This document shows positions 1 to 8,260 of a DNA stretch of 64,000 nt, in pieces. This DNA is from Thetidibacter halocola (GTDB lineage: Bacteria > Pseudomonadota > Alphaproteobacteria > Rhodobacterales > Rhodobacteraceae), in NCBI RefSeq assembly GCF_018224955.1, contig NZ_JAGTUU010000001.1, positions 744,001 to 808,000 of the forward strand, read 5' to 3'. The position numbers were made by a program, and so were the translations under genes. Under the pieces are notes generated by a model. The model made no database searches, was not told the DNA's origin, and saw nothing but the letters and a program-made list of their open reading frames with translations. The number at the start of each line of letters is the position of its first letter. Position 1 is the stretch's first letter.

Positions 1-44
1 GCCAATGCCACGATTCCCAGACCGGTTGCCCTGCTGCCTGCCAT
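1..44 (-). CDS. N-terminal start of a probable BamB-like outer-membrane assembly lipoprotein (partial)
   Basis: Only the first 14 codons are inside the window. They begin with ATG at 44, preceded by a GGGAAGGGG ribosome site, and read MAGSRATGLGIVAL, a positively charged then hydrophobic stretch like the beginning of a signal peptide. The gene lies 26 bases behind the YfgM-like TPR gene on the same strand. In related Rhodobacterales that TPR gene is followed by a PQQ-propeller (BamB-like) protein and then der. The product call is therefore inferred from position only; the sequence itself shows just an export-signal start. Confidence 0.45.
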   Translation of the reverse strand, partial: MAGSRATGLGIVAL

Positions 45-70
45 ATCTGCCCCTTCCCGTTCCGGTGCGA

Positions 71-727
71 TCAGCCTTCGTCCAGCGTTCCGCCCAAGGC
101 CACAATCACCTGTTGCGCGCGACGGCGCAAGCCCGTCGTCGCCGCCGAATCCGCCGCGATGGCGCGCAGCCGCTCGGTCGCGGCGGCGGTATCGCCGGCC
201 TCGATGTCGAGCAGCGCAAGCTGTTCCTGCGCCAGCAGGTTCAGCGGTTCACCGGGCACGGCCAGCGCCTCGAACCCGGCACGGCGCGCGGTGGCGTCCA
301 TCCCGGAATCGGCACGCGCCAGCGCCTTGAACTGGGCGATCTGGCGATAGATCGCCGGCACCTCGGTGTTGCCGGACACAGCGCCCAGCCGCTCGGCCGC
401 CGCAGCGCCTTCGCCCGCGCTGCCCTGTTCCGAGGCGATCAGCAGGTTGAGGATCGCCTCACCCTCGGGCCCCGGCGCCGCGACGGCGCCCAGCGCCGCG
501 ATACGCGCCTGCGGCTCGGCCTCGTCCAGCGCCCTCATGATCGCGTCACCAAAGGCCTGCGCCCGCGACTCGGCCTGTGCCCGGCTGTATTCCCGCCACG
601 CGGTGCCGCCGACGATCAGCACCACCAGCAGGATGCCGATCCAGCCATAGCGCCGCATCAGCCCGAAAAGGCGGTCGCGGCGGACCTCTTCGGTCACCTC
701 GTCGATGAAACTGTCGGTATTGCTCAC
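71..727 (-). CDS. YfgM-like tetratricopeptide-repeat membrane protein
   Basis: A 218-residue protein with a short cytoplasmic head (SNTDSFIDEVTEEVRRDRL), one membrane segment at about residues 24-45, and an Ala-rich periplasmic domain of degenerate TPR helices. This is the layout of the YfgM / TPR_21 family, whose E. coli member associates with the SecYEG translocon and periplasmic chaperones. GTG at 727 was chosen because a GGGAGG site sits just upstream and the conserved 'TDSFIDEVTEEVRRD' head follows at once. The open frame upstream to 952 has no such features and runs into the operator region. It probably forms an operon with the BamB-like gene at the window edge. Family call is good; the precise role is inferred. 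Confidence 0.8.
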   Translation of the reverse strand: MSNTDSFIDEVTEEVRRDRLFGLMRRYGWIGILLVVLIVGGTAWREYSRAQAESRAQAFGDAIMRALDEAEPQARIAALGAVAAPGPEGEAILNLLIASEQGSAGEGAAAAERLGAVSGNTEVPAIYRQIAQFKALARADSGMDATARRAGFEALAVPGEPLNLLAQEQLALLDIEAGDTAAATERLRAIAADSAATTGLRRRAQQVIVALGGTLDEG

Positions 728-896
728 CCGTGCCTCCCGTTCGGGGTCGCCCCCCGTCTTGCGGCCTCTCTTAACGCGCCCCCGCGGCGCTGCCAAGGCG
801 CGACCGACCCGCACCAGCGCCCCTCCGCCGCCCGAAATGACGCCAAAATGCCCCGCAGAGGCCACACCGCGCGCGAAAATCGACGGGAAACGCAAC

Positions 897-912
897 TGAA
901 CCGCGCGGTTCA
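897..912. promoter_or_regulatory. Palindromic operator 1 upstream of the RND efflux operon
   Basis: A perfect 16-bp palindrome, TGAACCGC-GCGGTTCA. The core TGAACCG..CGGTTCA recurs at 942-959, with centres 46 bp apart. It ends two bases before the proposed -35 element. Symmetric sites of this size are typical for TetR-family repressors of efflux pumps; the binding protein is not encoded nearby, so its identity is inference. Confidence 0.65.
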
Positions 913-914
913 TC

Positions 915-943
915 TTGAAGGCCCCGGGGGCGCGCCCTAAACT
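915..943 (+). promoter_or_regulatory. Candidate sigma-70 promoter of the RND efflux operon
   Basis: TTGAAG at 915-920, a 17-base spacer and TAAACT at 938-943 form a good housekeeping promoter pointing at the adaptor gene. The -10 box runs into operator 2 (942-959) and the -35 box begins just after operator 1. A repressor on both palindromes would therefore block it. A transcript starting near 950 would carry a leader of about 110 bases. Confidence 0.55.
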
Positions 944-959
944 GAACCGCACGGTTCAG
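942..959. promoter_or_regulatory. Palindromic operator 2 upstream of the RND efflux operon
   Basis: CTGAACCG-CA-CGGTTCAG: two perfect 8-base arms around a 2-base centre. It shares the TGAACCG core with the palindrome at 897-912 and overlaps the last bases of the proposed -10 box. Confidence 0.65.
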
Positions 960-1062
960 CCTGGGCCGCGGCGAGACATCATGCCCCGTTTCCCCGCCGG
1001 GCGGACCCGTACAGACAAAACGCGCCGCGCGGCGGCGGAAAGACGAGACGGTAAAAAAGCGC

Positions 1063-2661
1063 ATGCGACTGTTCCCCATCCTGACGGCCATCATCGTTGC
1101 CGGCCTGCTTTACGCCCTGGTGATGCAGCGCGACGCCCTTCTGGAGTTCGCCCGTGGCGGCGCCCCCGTCGCGTCCGAGGCCACCCCGGCCGCGGCGCCG
1201 GCCGAAACCGCCGATGCCACGCCCGAGACCGAGACTGACGGCCTGCCCGAGGGCACCGTTCGCGTGATGGCCACGCGCTCGGTCGCGCAGGAAGTCGGCA
1301 GCGCGGTGGTCCTGCGCGGCGAGACCGAGGCGCTGCGCGAGGTCGAGGTGCGGGCCGAGACCAGCGGCAAGATCGTCTCCGAACCGCTGCGCCGGGGCGT
1401 CCTGGTCGAAGCCGGGCAATTGCTGTGCGAGATCGATCCAGGCACCCGCGCCGTGTCCTTGCAGGAGGCGCAGGCGCGCCTGGCCGAGGCGCGCGCCCGC
1501 GTGCCCGAGGCCGCCGCCCGCCTGCTCGAGGCCGAGGCCGCCGTGCCCGCCGCGCAGGCGCGCATCGCCGAGGCCGAGGCAGCCATACCCGCCGCCCAGG
1601 CGGGCCTTTTGGAGGCGCGCGCGCGCATCCCTGCGGCACAGGCCGCGCTGGGCCAGGCCGAGGCCGGCGTGCCGGAGGCCGAGGCCCGCCTCAGCGAGGC
1701 GCGCTCGCGCGTCAGGGAGGCCGAGATCAACCTGACCGCCGCCAGCGAACTGGCCCGCGACGGGTTCGCGGCGCAAACCCGGCTTGCCGGGGCCGAGGCC
1801 GGATACGAGTCGGCCAAGGCGCAGGTGCAGACCGCGCTTTCGGGCGTCAAGGGCGCCGAGGCCGATGTCGAGCAGGCCAAGAGCACCGTCGAGGGCGCCC
1901 GTGCCGCGCTGGAATCGGCGCTGAGCCAGATCGAGGGCGTCAAGGCCGCGGCGATCTCGGCGAAATCCGCCTACGAGGGCGCGCTGGCTGGCGTCGAATC
2001 AGCCAAGGCCGCCGCAGAAAGCGCGCGTTCGGCCATCCAGTCGGCCGAGGCCGCCGTCGCCTCTGTCGAGAACGACATAGATCGGCTCACCATCACCGCG
2101 CCCTTCGCCGGCCTGCTGGAAACCGACACCGCCGAACTGGGCGCGCTGATGCAGCCGGGGTCGGCCTGCGCGACGGTGATCCAGCTGGACCCGATCAAGC
2201 TCGTGGCCTTCGTTCCCGAGACCGAGATCGCCCGCGTCGAGCCGGGCGCCCGCGCCGGGGCCGAACTGGTCGACGGCCGCCGCGTGGCGGGCACGGTCAG
2301 CTTCGTGTCGCGCAGCGCCGATCCGGTCACGCGCACCTTCCGCGTCGAACTGACGGTCGCCAATGGCGACCTCACGATTCGCGACGGCCAGACCGCCGAC
2401 ATCGCAATCGAGGCCGAGGGCGCCCCCGCCCACCTGCTGCCCGCCTCGTCCCTGACGCTGGACGATGACGGCACGCTGGGCGTGCGGACCGTGGCCGAGG
2501 ACGGCACCGCGCAATTCATGGCCGTGACCCTGCTGCGCGACAGCCGCGAGGGCGTCTGGGTATCGGGCCTGCCAGACATGGTGGATGTCATCACCGTCGG
2601 GCAGGAATACGTCACCGACGGGGTTCCGGTGGAACCCAGCTTCGAGGAGGTGATCCAGTGA
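1063..2661 (+). CDS. RND efflux periplasmic adaptor (membrane fusion protein) with an extended coiled-coil hairpin
   Basis: A 532-residue adaptor of the HlyD/AcrA type that would link the inner-membrane RND pump to an outer-membrane channel. Residues 4-20 are a membrane anchor, followed by an Ala/Pro/Glu-rich linker. A biotinyl-lipoyl half is seen around residues 95-127, a very long helical hairpin spans about 131-338, and the second lipoyl half (RLTITAPFAGLLE) and beta-barrel domains follow. Usual adaptors are roughly 350-400 residues; the excess is in the hairpin. Residues 137-220 are six consecutive 14-residue units of the type xARLxEAxAxVPAA with Pro in a fixed place. Its stop codon overlaps the pump's GTG start. 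Substrate cannot be told. Confidence 0.9.
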   Translation: MRLFPILTAIIVAGLLYALVMQRDALLEFARGGAPVASEATPAAAPAETADATPETETDGLPEGTVRVMATRSVAQEVGSAVVLRGETEALREVEVRAETSGKIVSEPLRRGVLVEAGQLLCEIDPGTRAVSLQEAQARLAEARARVPEAAARLLEAEAAVPAAQARIAEAEAAIPAAQAGLLEARARIPAAQAALGQAEAGVPEAEARLSEARSRVREAEINLTAASELARDGFAAQTRLAGAEAGYESAKAQVQTALSGVKGAEADVEQAKSTVEGARAALESALSQIEGVKAAAISAKSAYEGALAGVESAKAAAESARSAIQSAEAAVASVENDIDRLTITAPFAGLLETDTAELGALMQPGSACATVIQLDPIKLVAFVPETEIARVEPGARAGAELVDGRRVAGTVSFVSRSADPVTRTFRVELTVANGDLTIRDGQTADIAIEAEGAPAHLLPASSLTLDDDGTLGVRTVAEDGTAQFMAVTLLRDSREGVWVSGLPDMVDVITVGQEYVTDGVPVEPSFEEVIQ

Positions 2662-5600
2662 CCGGCATCGTCGACTGGGCCGCCGCGCGCGCCCGCATGA
2701 TCCTGGCCTTCATCGCGCTGTCTCTGATGGTGGGCGGCTATGCCTACGTGTCGCTGCCCAAGGAGGGCGAGCCGGATATCGAGATCCCGGCGCTGTTCAT
2801 CTCCGTCCCCTTCCCCGGCATTTCCGCAGCCGATTCCGAGACCCTGCTGGTCAAGCCAATGGAGGCCGAGCTGTCGGACCTCGACGGGCTGAAGACCATG
2901 ACCGGCACCGCCTCCGAGGGCTATGCCGGCCTGGCGCTGGAATTCGAGTTCGGCTGGGACAAGACCGCCACCATGGCCGAGGTGCGCGAGGGCATGAACA
3001 ATGCCGAGGCGAAATTCCCCGATGGCGCCGAGCAGTATTCGATCAACGAAATCAACTTTTCCGAGTTCCCGATCATCATCGTGAACCTGTCGGGCCCGGT
3101 GCCGGAACGCACCATGGCGCGCGTCGCCAAGGACCTCCAGGAACGGATCGAATCCATCGACGCCGTGCTCGAGGCCGGGATCGCGGGCAACCGCGACGAG
3201 ATGCTCGAGGTCACGATCGACCCGCTGAAGCTGGAAAGCTACAACGTGACGGCAGGCGAGTTGATCGGCGTGGTGCAGAACAACAACCAGCTGATCGCCG
3301 CCGGCGAGGTCGAGACCCAGCAGGGCACGTTCAGCGTCAAGATCCCGTCCAGCTTTACCGAGGCGCGCGACGTCTATGACCTGCCGGTCAAGGTGAACGG
3401 CGATCGCGTGGTGACGCTGGGCGACCTCGCCACCATCAACCTGACCTTCGAGGACCGCATCGGAACGGCGCGTTTCAACGGCGAGACGACGGTTGCGCTT
3501 CAGGTGGTCAAGCGGAAGGGCTTCAACATCATCGACACCGTCGCGGCGGTCACGGCCGTCGTGGACGAGGCCGAAAGGACATGGCCCGAAGGCCTGCGCG
3601 CGGTCATGGACGTGGGCACCTCGAACGACCAGAGCCGGCAGGTGGCCAGCATGGTCAGCCAGCTCGAGGGCTCGGTCCTGACCGCCATCGCGCTGGTGAT
3701 GATCGTGGTGCTGGCGGCGCTGGGCGCGCGGCCCGCGCTGCTGGTCGGTTTCGCCATCCCGACCTCGTTCCTGCTGTGCTTTGCGCTGCTGGCGGTGATG
3801 GGCGTGACGGTGTCCAACATCGTCATGTTCGGCCTGATCCTGGCCGTGGGGATGCTGGTCGACGGCGCCATCGTCGTCGTGGAATACGCCGACAAGCGCA
3901 TCGCCGAGGGCTCAGGCCCTATGCATGCGTATGTCGAGGCGGCCAAGCGGATGTTCTGGCCGGTCGTATCGTCCACCGCGACAACGCTTTGCGCCTTCCT
4001 GCCCATGCTGTTCTGGCCCGGCGTGCCGGGGCAGTTCATGGGGATGCTGCCGGTGACGCTGATCTTCGTGCTGTCGGCCTCGCTGGTGGTCGCCCTGGTC
4101 TACCTGCCGGTGATGGGCGGCGTGTCGGGCCGCTGGTCGCGCCAGATCCACCGCGCTGCCGAGGCCTTGCGGGCCGGCACGCCCTGGGCACTGCGCGCCG
4201 CGCTGGTGCCGGTGTCGCTGTTCGGCCTGTTCGTCGGCGCGATGATGGTGCTCAACCCCAGCTACCTGTTCCCGAACCCGGCGCAGGGCTTCCTCGCCTA
4301 CCTGCCGGGGATCGTGGTCTTCCTCGCCTTCTCGGCCATGGCCTCGGTCGTGCTGGATGCCGCAGAGATCCGGCGCGCGCCCAAGCGGATCGACGCCGGC
4401 TATCGTCGCACGCCCTTCGGCTGGGTGATCCACATGATCGCCGCCAACCCGGTCATGCCGCTGGTCAGCGCCGCCGCCGTGATCGGTTTTGTCGTGATGA
4501 CCTTCGGCTACTACGCGCAGAACAACAACGGCGTGGAGTTCTTCGTCGATTCCGAGCCCGAGCAGGCCATCGTCTATGTCCGCGCGCGGGGCAACCTGTC
4601 GCTCGAGGAAAAAGATGCGCTGGTCAAGCGGGCAGAGGCGATCGTGCTGGAGCAGCCCGGCGTGCAGTCGGCCTTTGCCTTTGCCGGCGAGGGCGGGCTG
4701 AACAACAACACCGGCGGCGCGCAGGCGCCCAAGGACACGATTGGCCAGGTCCAGCTGGAGACGATCCCGTGGGAGGATCGCGCCGAGTATGCCCGGACAC
4801 ATCCGACCGAAGTGACGCTGGCGCAGCTGGACGGCGACTTCATCATCGACGACCTGACCGCCAAGCTGGGCCGCATCCCCGGCATCGAGGTCGAGATCCT
4901 GGCACAGGCGCGCGGCCCGGCCTCGGGCAAGCCGGTACATCTGCGTCTCAAGGGCGACGACTGGGACGCGCTGGTGGCGGCGACCGCCACGGCGCGGGCA
5001 CGGTATGATGCGACGCCGGGCCTGACCCTGATCGAGGACACGCGCCCCCTGCCCGGCATCGACTGGCAGATCGACGTGGACGTGGAAAAGGCCGGCCGTT
5101 TCGGCGCCGACGTGGTGACCGTGGGGGCGATGGTGCAGTTGGTGACGCGCGGCATCCTGCTGGACACCTACACGCCCGCAGGCTCCGACGAGGAGATCGA
5201 GATCCGCGTCCGCCTGCCCGAGGAGGACCGCGTCCTGTCGACGCTCGACACGCTGAAGGTTCGCACCAACGAGGGTCTTGTGCCGCTGGCGAACTTCATC
5301 ACGCGAGAGCCGGTGGCCAAGCTGGCCGAAATCAACCGCATCGACCAGAAGCGCTATTTCGACATCAAGGCGGACGTGGCGCCGGGCCTGGTCAAGCTGA
5401 TGGACGGGAACGCGACCCGCGCGACCCTGCGCAGCCTCGACCCCGGGGCAGAGCCGCATGGCGGCGCAGTGCTCGACGGCCCCGAGGGCGCGCGGTTCGA
5501 GTTGATTGCGCTGGAGGACGGCGTGGACCGGGATTCGGTCGCGCAGGCCGTGGCGTCCGGCGCAACGCTGGTGCCAGTCAATGCCAACGAGCGCATCGCA

Positions 5601-6395
5601 GAGCTGACCGCCTGGTTGCAGACCGGGCCGCTGGGCCCCGGGATCGAGTGGGAGTGGACTGGCGACCAGGAGGAGCAGGCCGAAAGCGCGGCCTTCCTGC
5701 AATCGGCCTTCGCCGGGGCGCTGGGGCTGATGTTCATCATCCTGCTGGCGCAGTTCAACAGCTTCTACAATGCCACGCTGGTGCTGCTGGCGGTGGTGCT
5801 GTCCACCGCGGGCGTGCTGATCGGGATGCTGGTGATGGACCAGTATTTCAGCATCATCATGACCGGCACCGGGATCGTTGCGCTGGCCGGGATCGTGGTG
5901 AACAACAACATCGTGCTGATAGACACATACCAAGAATACAGCCGCTACATGCCCCGGATCGAGGCCATCGTGCGCACCGCCGAGGACCGGATCCGCCCGG
6001 TGCTGCTGACAACGATCACCACCATGGCGGGCCTGGCGCCGATGATGTTCGGCCTGAGCCTCGACTTCTTCGCCGGGGGCTATTCGGTCGACAGCCCGAC
6101 GGCGCTGTGGTGGAAGAACCTGGCGACGGCGGTGGTCTTTGGCCTGGGCATCGCGACGGTGCTGACGCTGGTCTTCACGCCCTCGATGCTGGCGCTGCGG
6201 GTCTGGTTCTGGCGCTATGTGTTTGCGCTTGCCCGCCTGCTGGCGCGGCTGGGCGCGGGCCGGTCGAGCCGGCTGGCGCGGGATTGGGCCTTGCTGCGCG
6301 AGGCGCGGCGGATCAAGGCGCCCGAAATCATCTGGGTCGAGTTGGAAGAGGCCGAGACCTTGCAGCCGGAACTGCCGCTGCGCGCTGCGGAATAG
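2658..6395 (+). CDS. RND-family multidrug efflux pump, inner-membrane subunit
   Basis: A 1245-residue proton-driven transporter of the AcrB/HAE family. The N-terminal membrane helix and large periplasmic loop (LPKEGEPDIEIPALFISVPF), the six-helix bundle from about residue 335, the second periplasmic loop and the C-terminal bundle (NNNIVLIDTYQEYSR) are all visible. Translation starts at GTG 2658, inside the adaptor stop codon (GTGA overlap), with a GAGGAGG site at 2644-2650. The protein is about 200 residues longer than AcrB. Part of the excess lies between the two halves, at about residues 500-590, where two additional hydrophobic stretches occur. No outer-membrane channel gene follows, so an external TolC-like partner is implied. 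Confidence 0.93.
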   Translation: MTGIVDWAAARARMILAFIALSLMVGGYAYVSLPKEGEPDIEIPALFISVPFPGISAADSETLLVKPMEAELSDLDGLKTMTGTASEGYAGLALEFEFGWDKTATMAEVREGMNNAEAKFPDGAEQYSINEINFSEFPIIIVNLSGPVPERTMARVAKDLQERIESIDAVLEAGIAGNRDEMLEVTIDPLKLESYNVTAGELIGVVQNNNQLIAAGEVETQQGTFSVKIPSSFTEARDVYDLPVKVNGDRVVTLGDLATINLTFEDRIGTARFNGETTVALQVVKRKGFNIIDTVAAVTAVVDEAERTWPEGLRAVMDVGTSNDQSRQVASMVSQLEGSVLTAIALVMIVVLAALGARPALLVGFAIPTSFLLCFALLAVMGVTVSNIVMFGLILAVGMLVDGAIVVVEYADKRIAEGSGPMHAYVEAAKRMFWPVVSSTATTLCAFLPMLFWPGVPGQFMGMLPVTLIFVLSASLVVALVYLPVMGGVSGRWSRQIHRAAEALRAGTPWALRAALVPVSLFGLFVGAMMVLNPSYLFPNPAQGFLAYLPGIVVFLAFSAMASVVLDAAEIRRAPKRIDAGYRRTPFGWVIHMIAANPVMPLVSAAAVIGFVVMTFGYYAQNNNGVEFFVDSEPEQAIVYVRARGNLSLEEKDALVKRAEAIVLEQPGVQSAFAFAGEGGLNNNTGGAQAPKDTIGQVQLETIPWEDRAEYARTHPTEVTLAQLDGDFIIDDLTAKLGRIPGIEVEILAQARGPASGKPVHLRLKGDDWDALVAATATARARYDATPGLTLIEDTRPLPGIDWQIDVDVEKAGRFGADVVTVGAMVQLVTRGILLDTYTPAGSDEEIEIRVRLPEEDRVLSTLDTLKVRTNEGLVPLANFITREPVAKLAEINRIDQKRYFDIKADVAPGLVKLMDGNATRATLRSLDPGAEPHGGAVLDGPEGARFELIALEDGVDRDSVAQAVASGATLVPVNANERIAELTAWLQTGPLGPGIEWEWTGDQEEQAESAAFLQSAFAGALGLMFIILLAQFNSFYNATLVLLAVVLSTAGVLIGMLVMDQYFSIIMTGTGIVALAGIVVNNNIVLIDTYQEYSRYMPRIEAIVRTAEDRIRPVLLTTITTMAGLAPMMFGLSLDFFAGGYSVDSPTALWWKNLATAVVFGLGIATVLTLVFTPSMLALRVWFWRYVFALARLLARLGAGRSSRLARDWALLREARRIKAPEIIWVELEEAETLQPELPLRAAE

Positions 6396-6400
6396 GGTTT

Positions 6401-6450
6401 CGGCCCGGGCCATGCCCGGGCCGACCCGCGCGGCGGCCTTGCCGCCGCGC
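6401..6450. terminator. Two adjacent perfect GC hairpins after the RND pump gene
   Basis: CGGCCCGGGC-CAT-GCCCGGGCCG (6401-6423) and GCGCGGCGGC-CTT-GCCGCCGCGC (6428-6450) are each 10-bp perfect stems with 3-base loops. They begin 5 bases after the pump stop codon. No T-run follows, so they may act as 3'-end stabilisers or bidirectional terminators rather than classical intrinsic terminators. Confidence 0.5.
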
Positions 6451-6452
6451 AA

Positions 6453-6513
6453 GGGGCTCTGCCCCCTCGGCCCTTGCGGGCCTCACCCCCGGAGTTTACC
6501 GGGCAAGATGAAG
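6453..6513 (+). repeat. Dispersed 3'-end repeat, copy 1
   Basis: GGGGC-TCT-GCCCC (6453-6465) followed by a module at 6486-6513 that begins CCCCCGGAGTTT and ends GGGCAAGATGAAG. The same two-part element is found behind murC and bciB, and the hairpin part alone behind the FAD oxidase. Orientation matches the upstream gene. Confidence 0.65.
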
Positions 6514-6523
6514 CAGGGACTGC

Positions 6524-6676
6524 TCAGCGGCGCTTTGGCCTGTCGCCCTTGCACCGCTCGGAGCAGTAGCGGACCTCGGCCCAGACCTTTTCCCATTTCT
6601 TGCGCCAGACAAAGGGCTTGCCGCAGGTAGCGCAGGTCTTCTGCGGCAGGTCGATCTTTTTCACGCCCCTGGGCAT
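6524..6676 (-). CDS. DUF2256 zinc-ribbon-like small protein
   Basis: A 50-residue basic protein with two CxxC-type pairs, [16 protein letters not shown] and YCSERCKG, the signature of DUF2256. Its ATG at 6676 shares one base with the TGA of the photolyase gene, so the two are translationally coupled. DUF2256 genes are recurrently linked to photolyase/cryptochrome genes, but no biochemical role is established. The four cysteines suggest metal binding (inference). The longer open frame to 6910 is a shadow of the photolyase gene. Confidence 0.88.
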   Translation of the reverse strand: MPRGVKKIDLPQKTCATCGKPFVWRKKWEKVWAEVRYCSERCKGDRPKRR

Positions 6677-8175
6677 CAAAAATCGAAGCTCCCTTGTCGT
6701 GCGTCCTGCCTGCGCTTCTCGGTGCGCGGCGCACGGTCGTTGACGAAATGGCGATCCTTGCGCGACGCGTGGCGGTCGATCACACGGGCGGCGTGGTCGC
6801 GGAAATCCTCGCCTTTGCGAACCGCCCAGATCGCCTCGCGCGCCTGTCTTGCCGCGTCGGCCACGTCGATGATTGGGCGCGGATAACGCGTGGGCCCGTC
6901 CCAGCGCCACGGTTCCTGCAACAGGGCGTCCGGCACGACTTCAAGCTCTGGCACCCAGCGGCGGGTGAAGGCGCCGGTCGGATCCTGGTCGTGGCCCTGT
7001 TTCACCGGGTTGTAGATGCGCAGCGTGTTGATGCCGGTCGTGCCGGATTGCATCTGGCACTGGCTCCAGTGGATGCCCGGCTCGTAGTCGGTAAACAGGC
7101 GAGCCAGGTGGCGGCCCGTGACCTGCCAGGGTAGCCAGAGATGGTAGGAGGCGACCGCCATCAGCATCGAGCGCATTCGGAAATTCAGCCAACCCGTCGC
7201 GTGCAGAGACCGCATGCACGCGTCGAGAAACGGCAAGCCGGTTTCGCCCCGCGCCCAGGCGTCGAGGCGCTCGTCGTCCGGCGCATCGCGGAGACCGCGA
7301 TAGGCGGGGTGCATCTCGCGCCATTCGATCGGCGGCTCGTCCTCGAGCTTCTGCATGAAATGGTCGCGCCAGGCGAGGCGGGACTGGAAGGAGGACAGGC
7401 TGCCGGACCAGCCCTCGCGCGTGCCGCGGACCTCGCGCTGACGGGCGGCGGTGGCCTGCGCCACCTCGCGGACGGAAAGCGAACCGAGGGCGAGATGCGG
7501 GCTGAGTCGGGAACAGGCGGTCGCGCCCCCGAGCGGGGTGGACATGGCGCGGCGGTAGTCGCGGCCGCGTTCGGTCAGGAAGCCGCCAAGCAGGCTGAGG
7601 GCTTGGTTTCGCCCGCCCCTCTGCCGTTCGGGGCAGGTGTCGGAGACGCCCAGCGCGGCGGCATCGGGCAGGGGATCGGACCGCAACGCCAGCGCGTCGA
7701 TCCGGTTGGGCGCGGGCAAGGGCGGCTCGGCGATCCAGCGGTTGCGTTGCTTCGACCAGTCGTCGCGGTCGTGCCGGCCCCGGCGGACAGCGCATTGCGG
7801 CAGTTCCGCCCAGCGCACGCCCTGCCCCCGCGCCCAGGCCCCAACTGCGCGGTCGCGGGCATAGGTCCACGCGTTACCAGTTTCCTCGAGGCTGAAAAGC
7901 CGCGACGCGCCGGTTTCCTGCCGCAACGCCTCGAGCAAGGCAACCGCCTCGCCCACGCGCAGCACGAGGTCGGCGCCGCGCGACCGCAGGGCCGCGCGCA
8001 GGTCGTCGAGGCTTTCGCGCAGGAAATCATACTGGCGGCCCGAGACATCCGGCAGGCGCCAGTAGTCCGGCTCGACGATATAGACGCAGACCACCGGGCC
8101 GTGGCGCTGCGCCGCCGCCAGCGCCGGATGATCCGCCAGTCGCAGATCGCGCTTGAACCAGAGGATCGACACCAT
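6676..8175 (-). CDS. Cryptochrome/photolyase family FAD protein
   Basis: A 499-residue flavoprotein. The N-terminal antenna-binding Rossmann domain begins [16 protein letters not shown]. The C-terminal FAD-binding helical domain carries [30 protein letters not shown] and [20 protein letters not shown], the hallmark of DNA photolyases and bacterial cryptochromes. It likely repairs UV pyrimidine dimers with light energy or acts as a blue-light receptor; sequence alone does not decide. ATG 8175 is chosen over the upstream in-frame start because the conserved [13 protein letters not shown] starts there. It shares an 85-base intergenic region with divergent pepN. Confidence 0.92.
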   Translation of the reverse strand: MVSILWFKRDLRLADHPALAAAQRHGPVVCVYIVEPDYWRLPDVSGRQYDFLRESLDDLRAALRSRGADLVLRVGEAVALLEALRQETGASRLFSLEETGNAWTYARDRAVGAWARGQGVRWAELPQCAVRRGRHDRDDWSKQRNRWIAEPPLPAPNRIDALALRSDPLPDAAALGVSDTCPERQRGGRNQALSLLGGFLTERGRDYRRAMSTPLGGATACSRLSPHLALGSLSVREVAQATAARQREVRGTREGWSGSLSSFQSRLAWRDHFMQKLEDEPPIEWREMHPAYRGLRDAPDDERLDAWARGETGLPFLDACMRSLHATGWLNFRMRSMLMAVASYHLWLPWQVTGRHLARLFTDYEPGIHWSQCQMQSGTTGINTLRIYNPVKQGHDQDPTGAFTRRWVPELEVVPDALLQEPWRWDGPTRYPRPIIDVADAARQAREAIWAVRKGEDFRDHAARVIDRHASRKDRHFVNDRAPRTEKRRQDARQGSFDF

Positions 8176-8260
8176 ACCCTCACCCGATGAGTTGCCCCCG
8201 CCCCGAAGGCGGCCTAACACTTTAGCGCGCGCCGCGTGCCCATCAACCGAAGGACCAGCG

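Noticed and set aside
979-1943. Long minus-strand open frames opposite the adaptor gene
   Set aside because: They mirror the Ala/Glu-rich repeats of the real gene in high-GC DNA and show no ribosome site or domain.
3912-6452. 846-codon minus-strand frame opposite the RND pump
   Set aside because: His/Gln/Arg-rich composition typical of an antisense shadow in GC-rich DNA; the plus strand encodes a clear RND protein.
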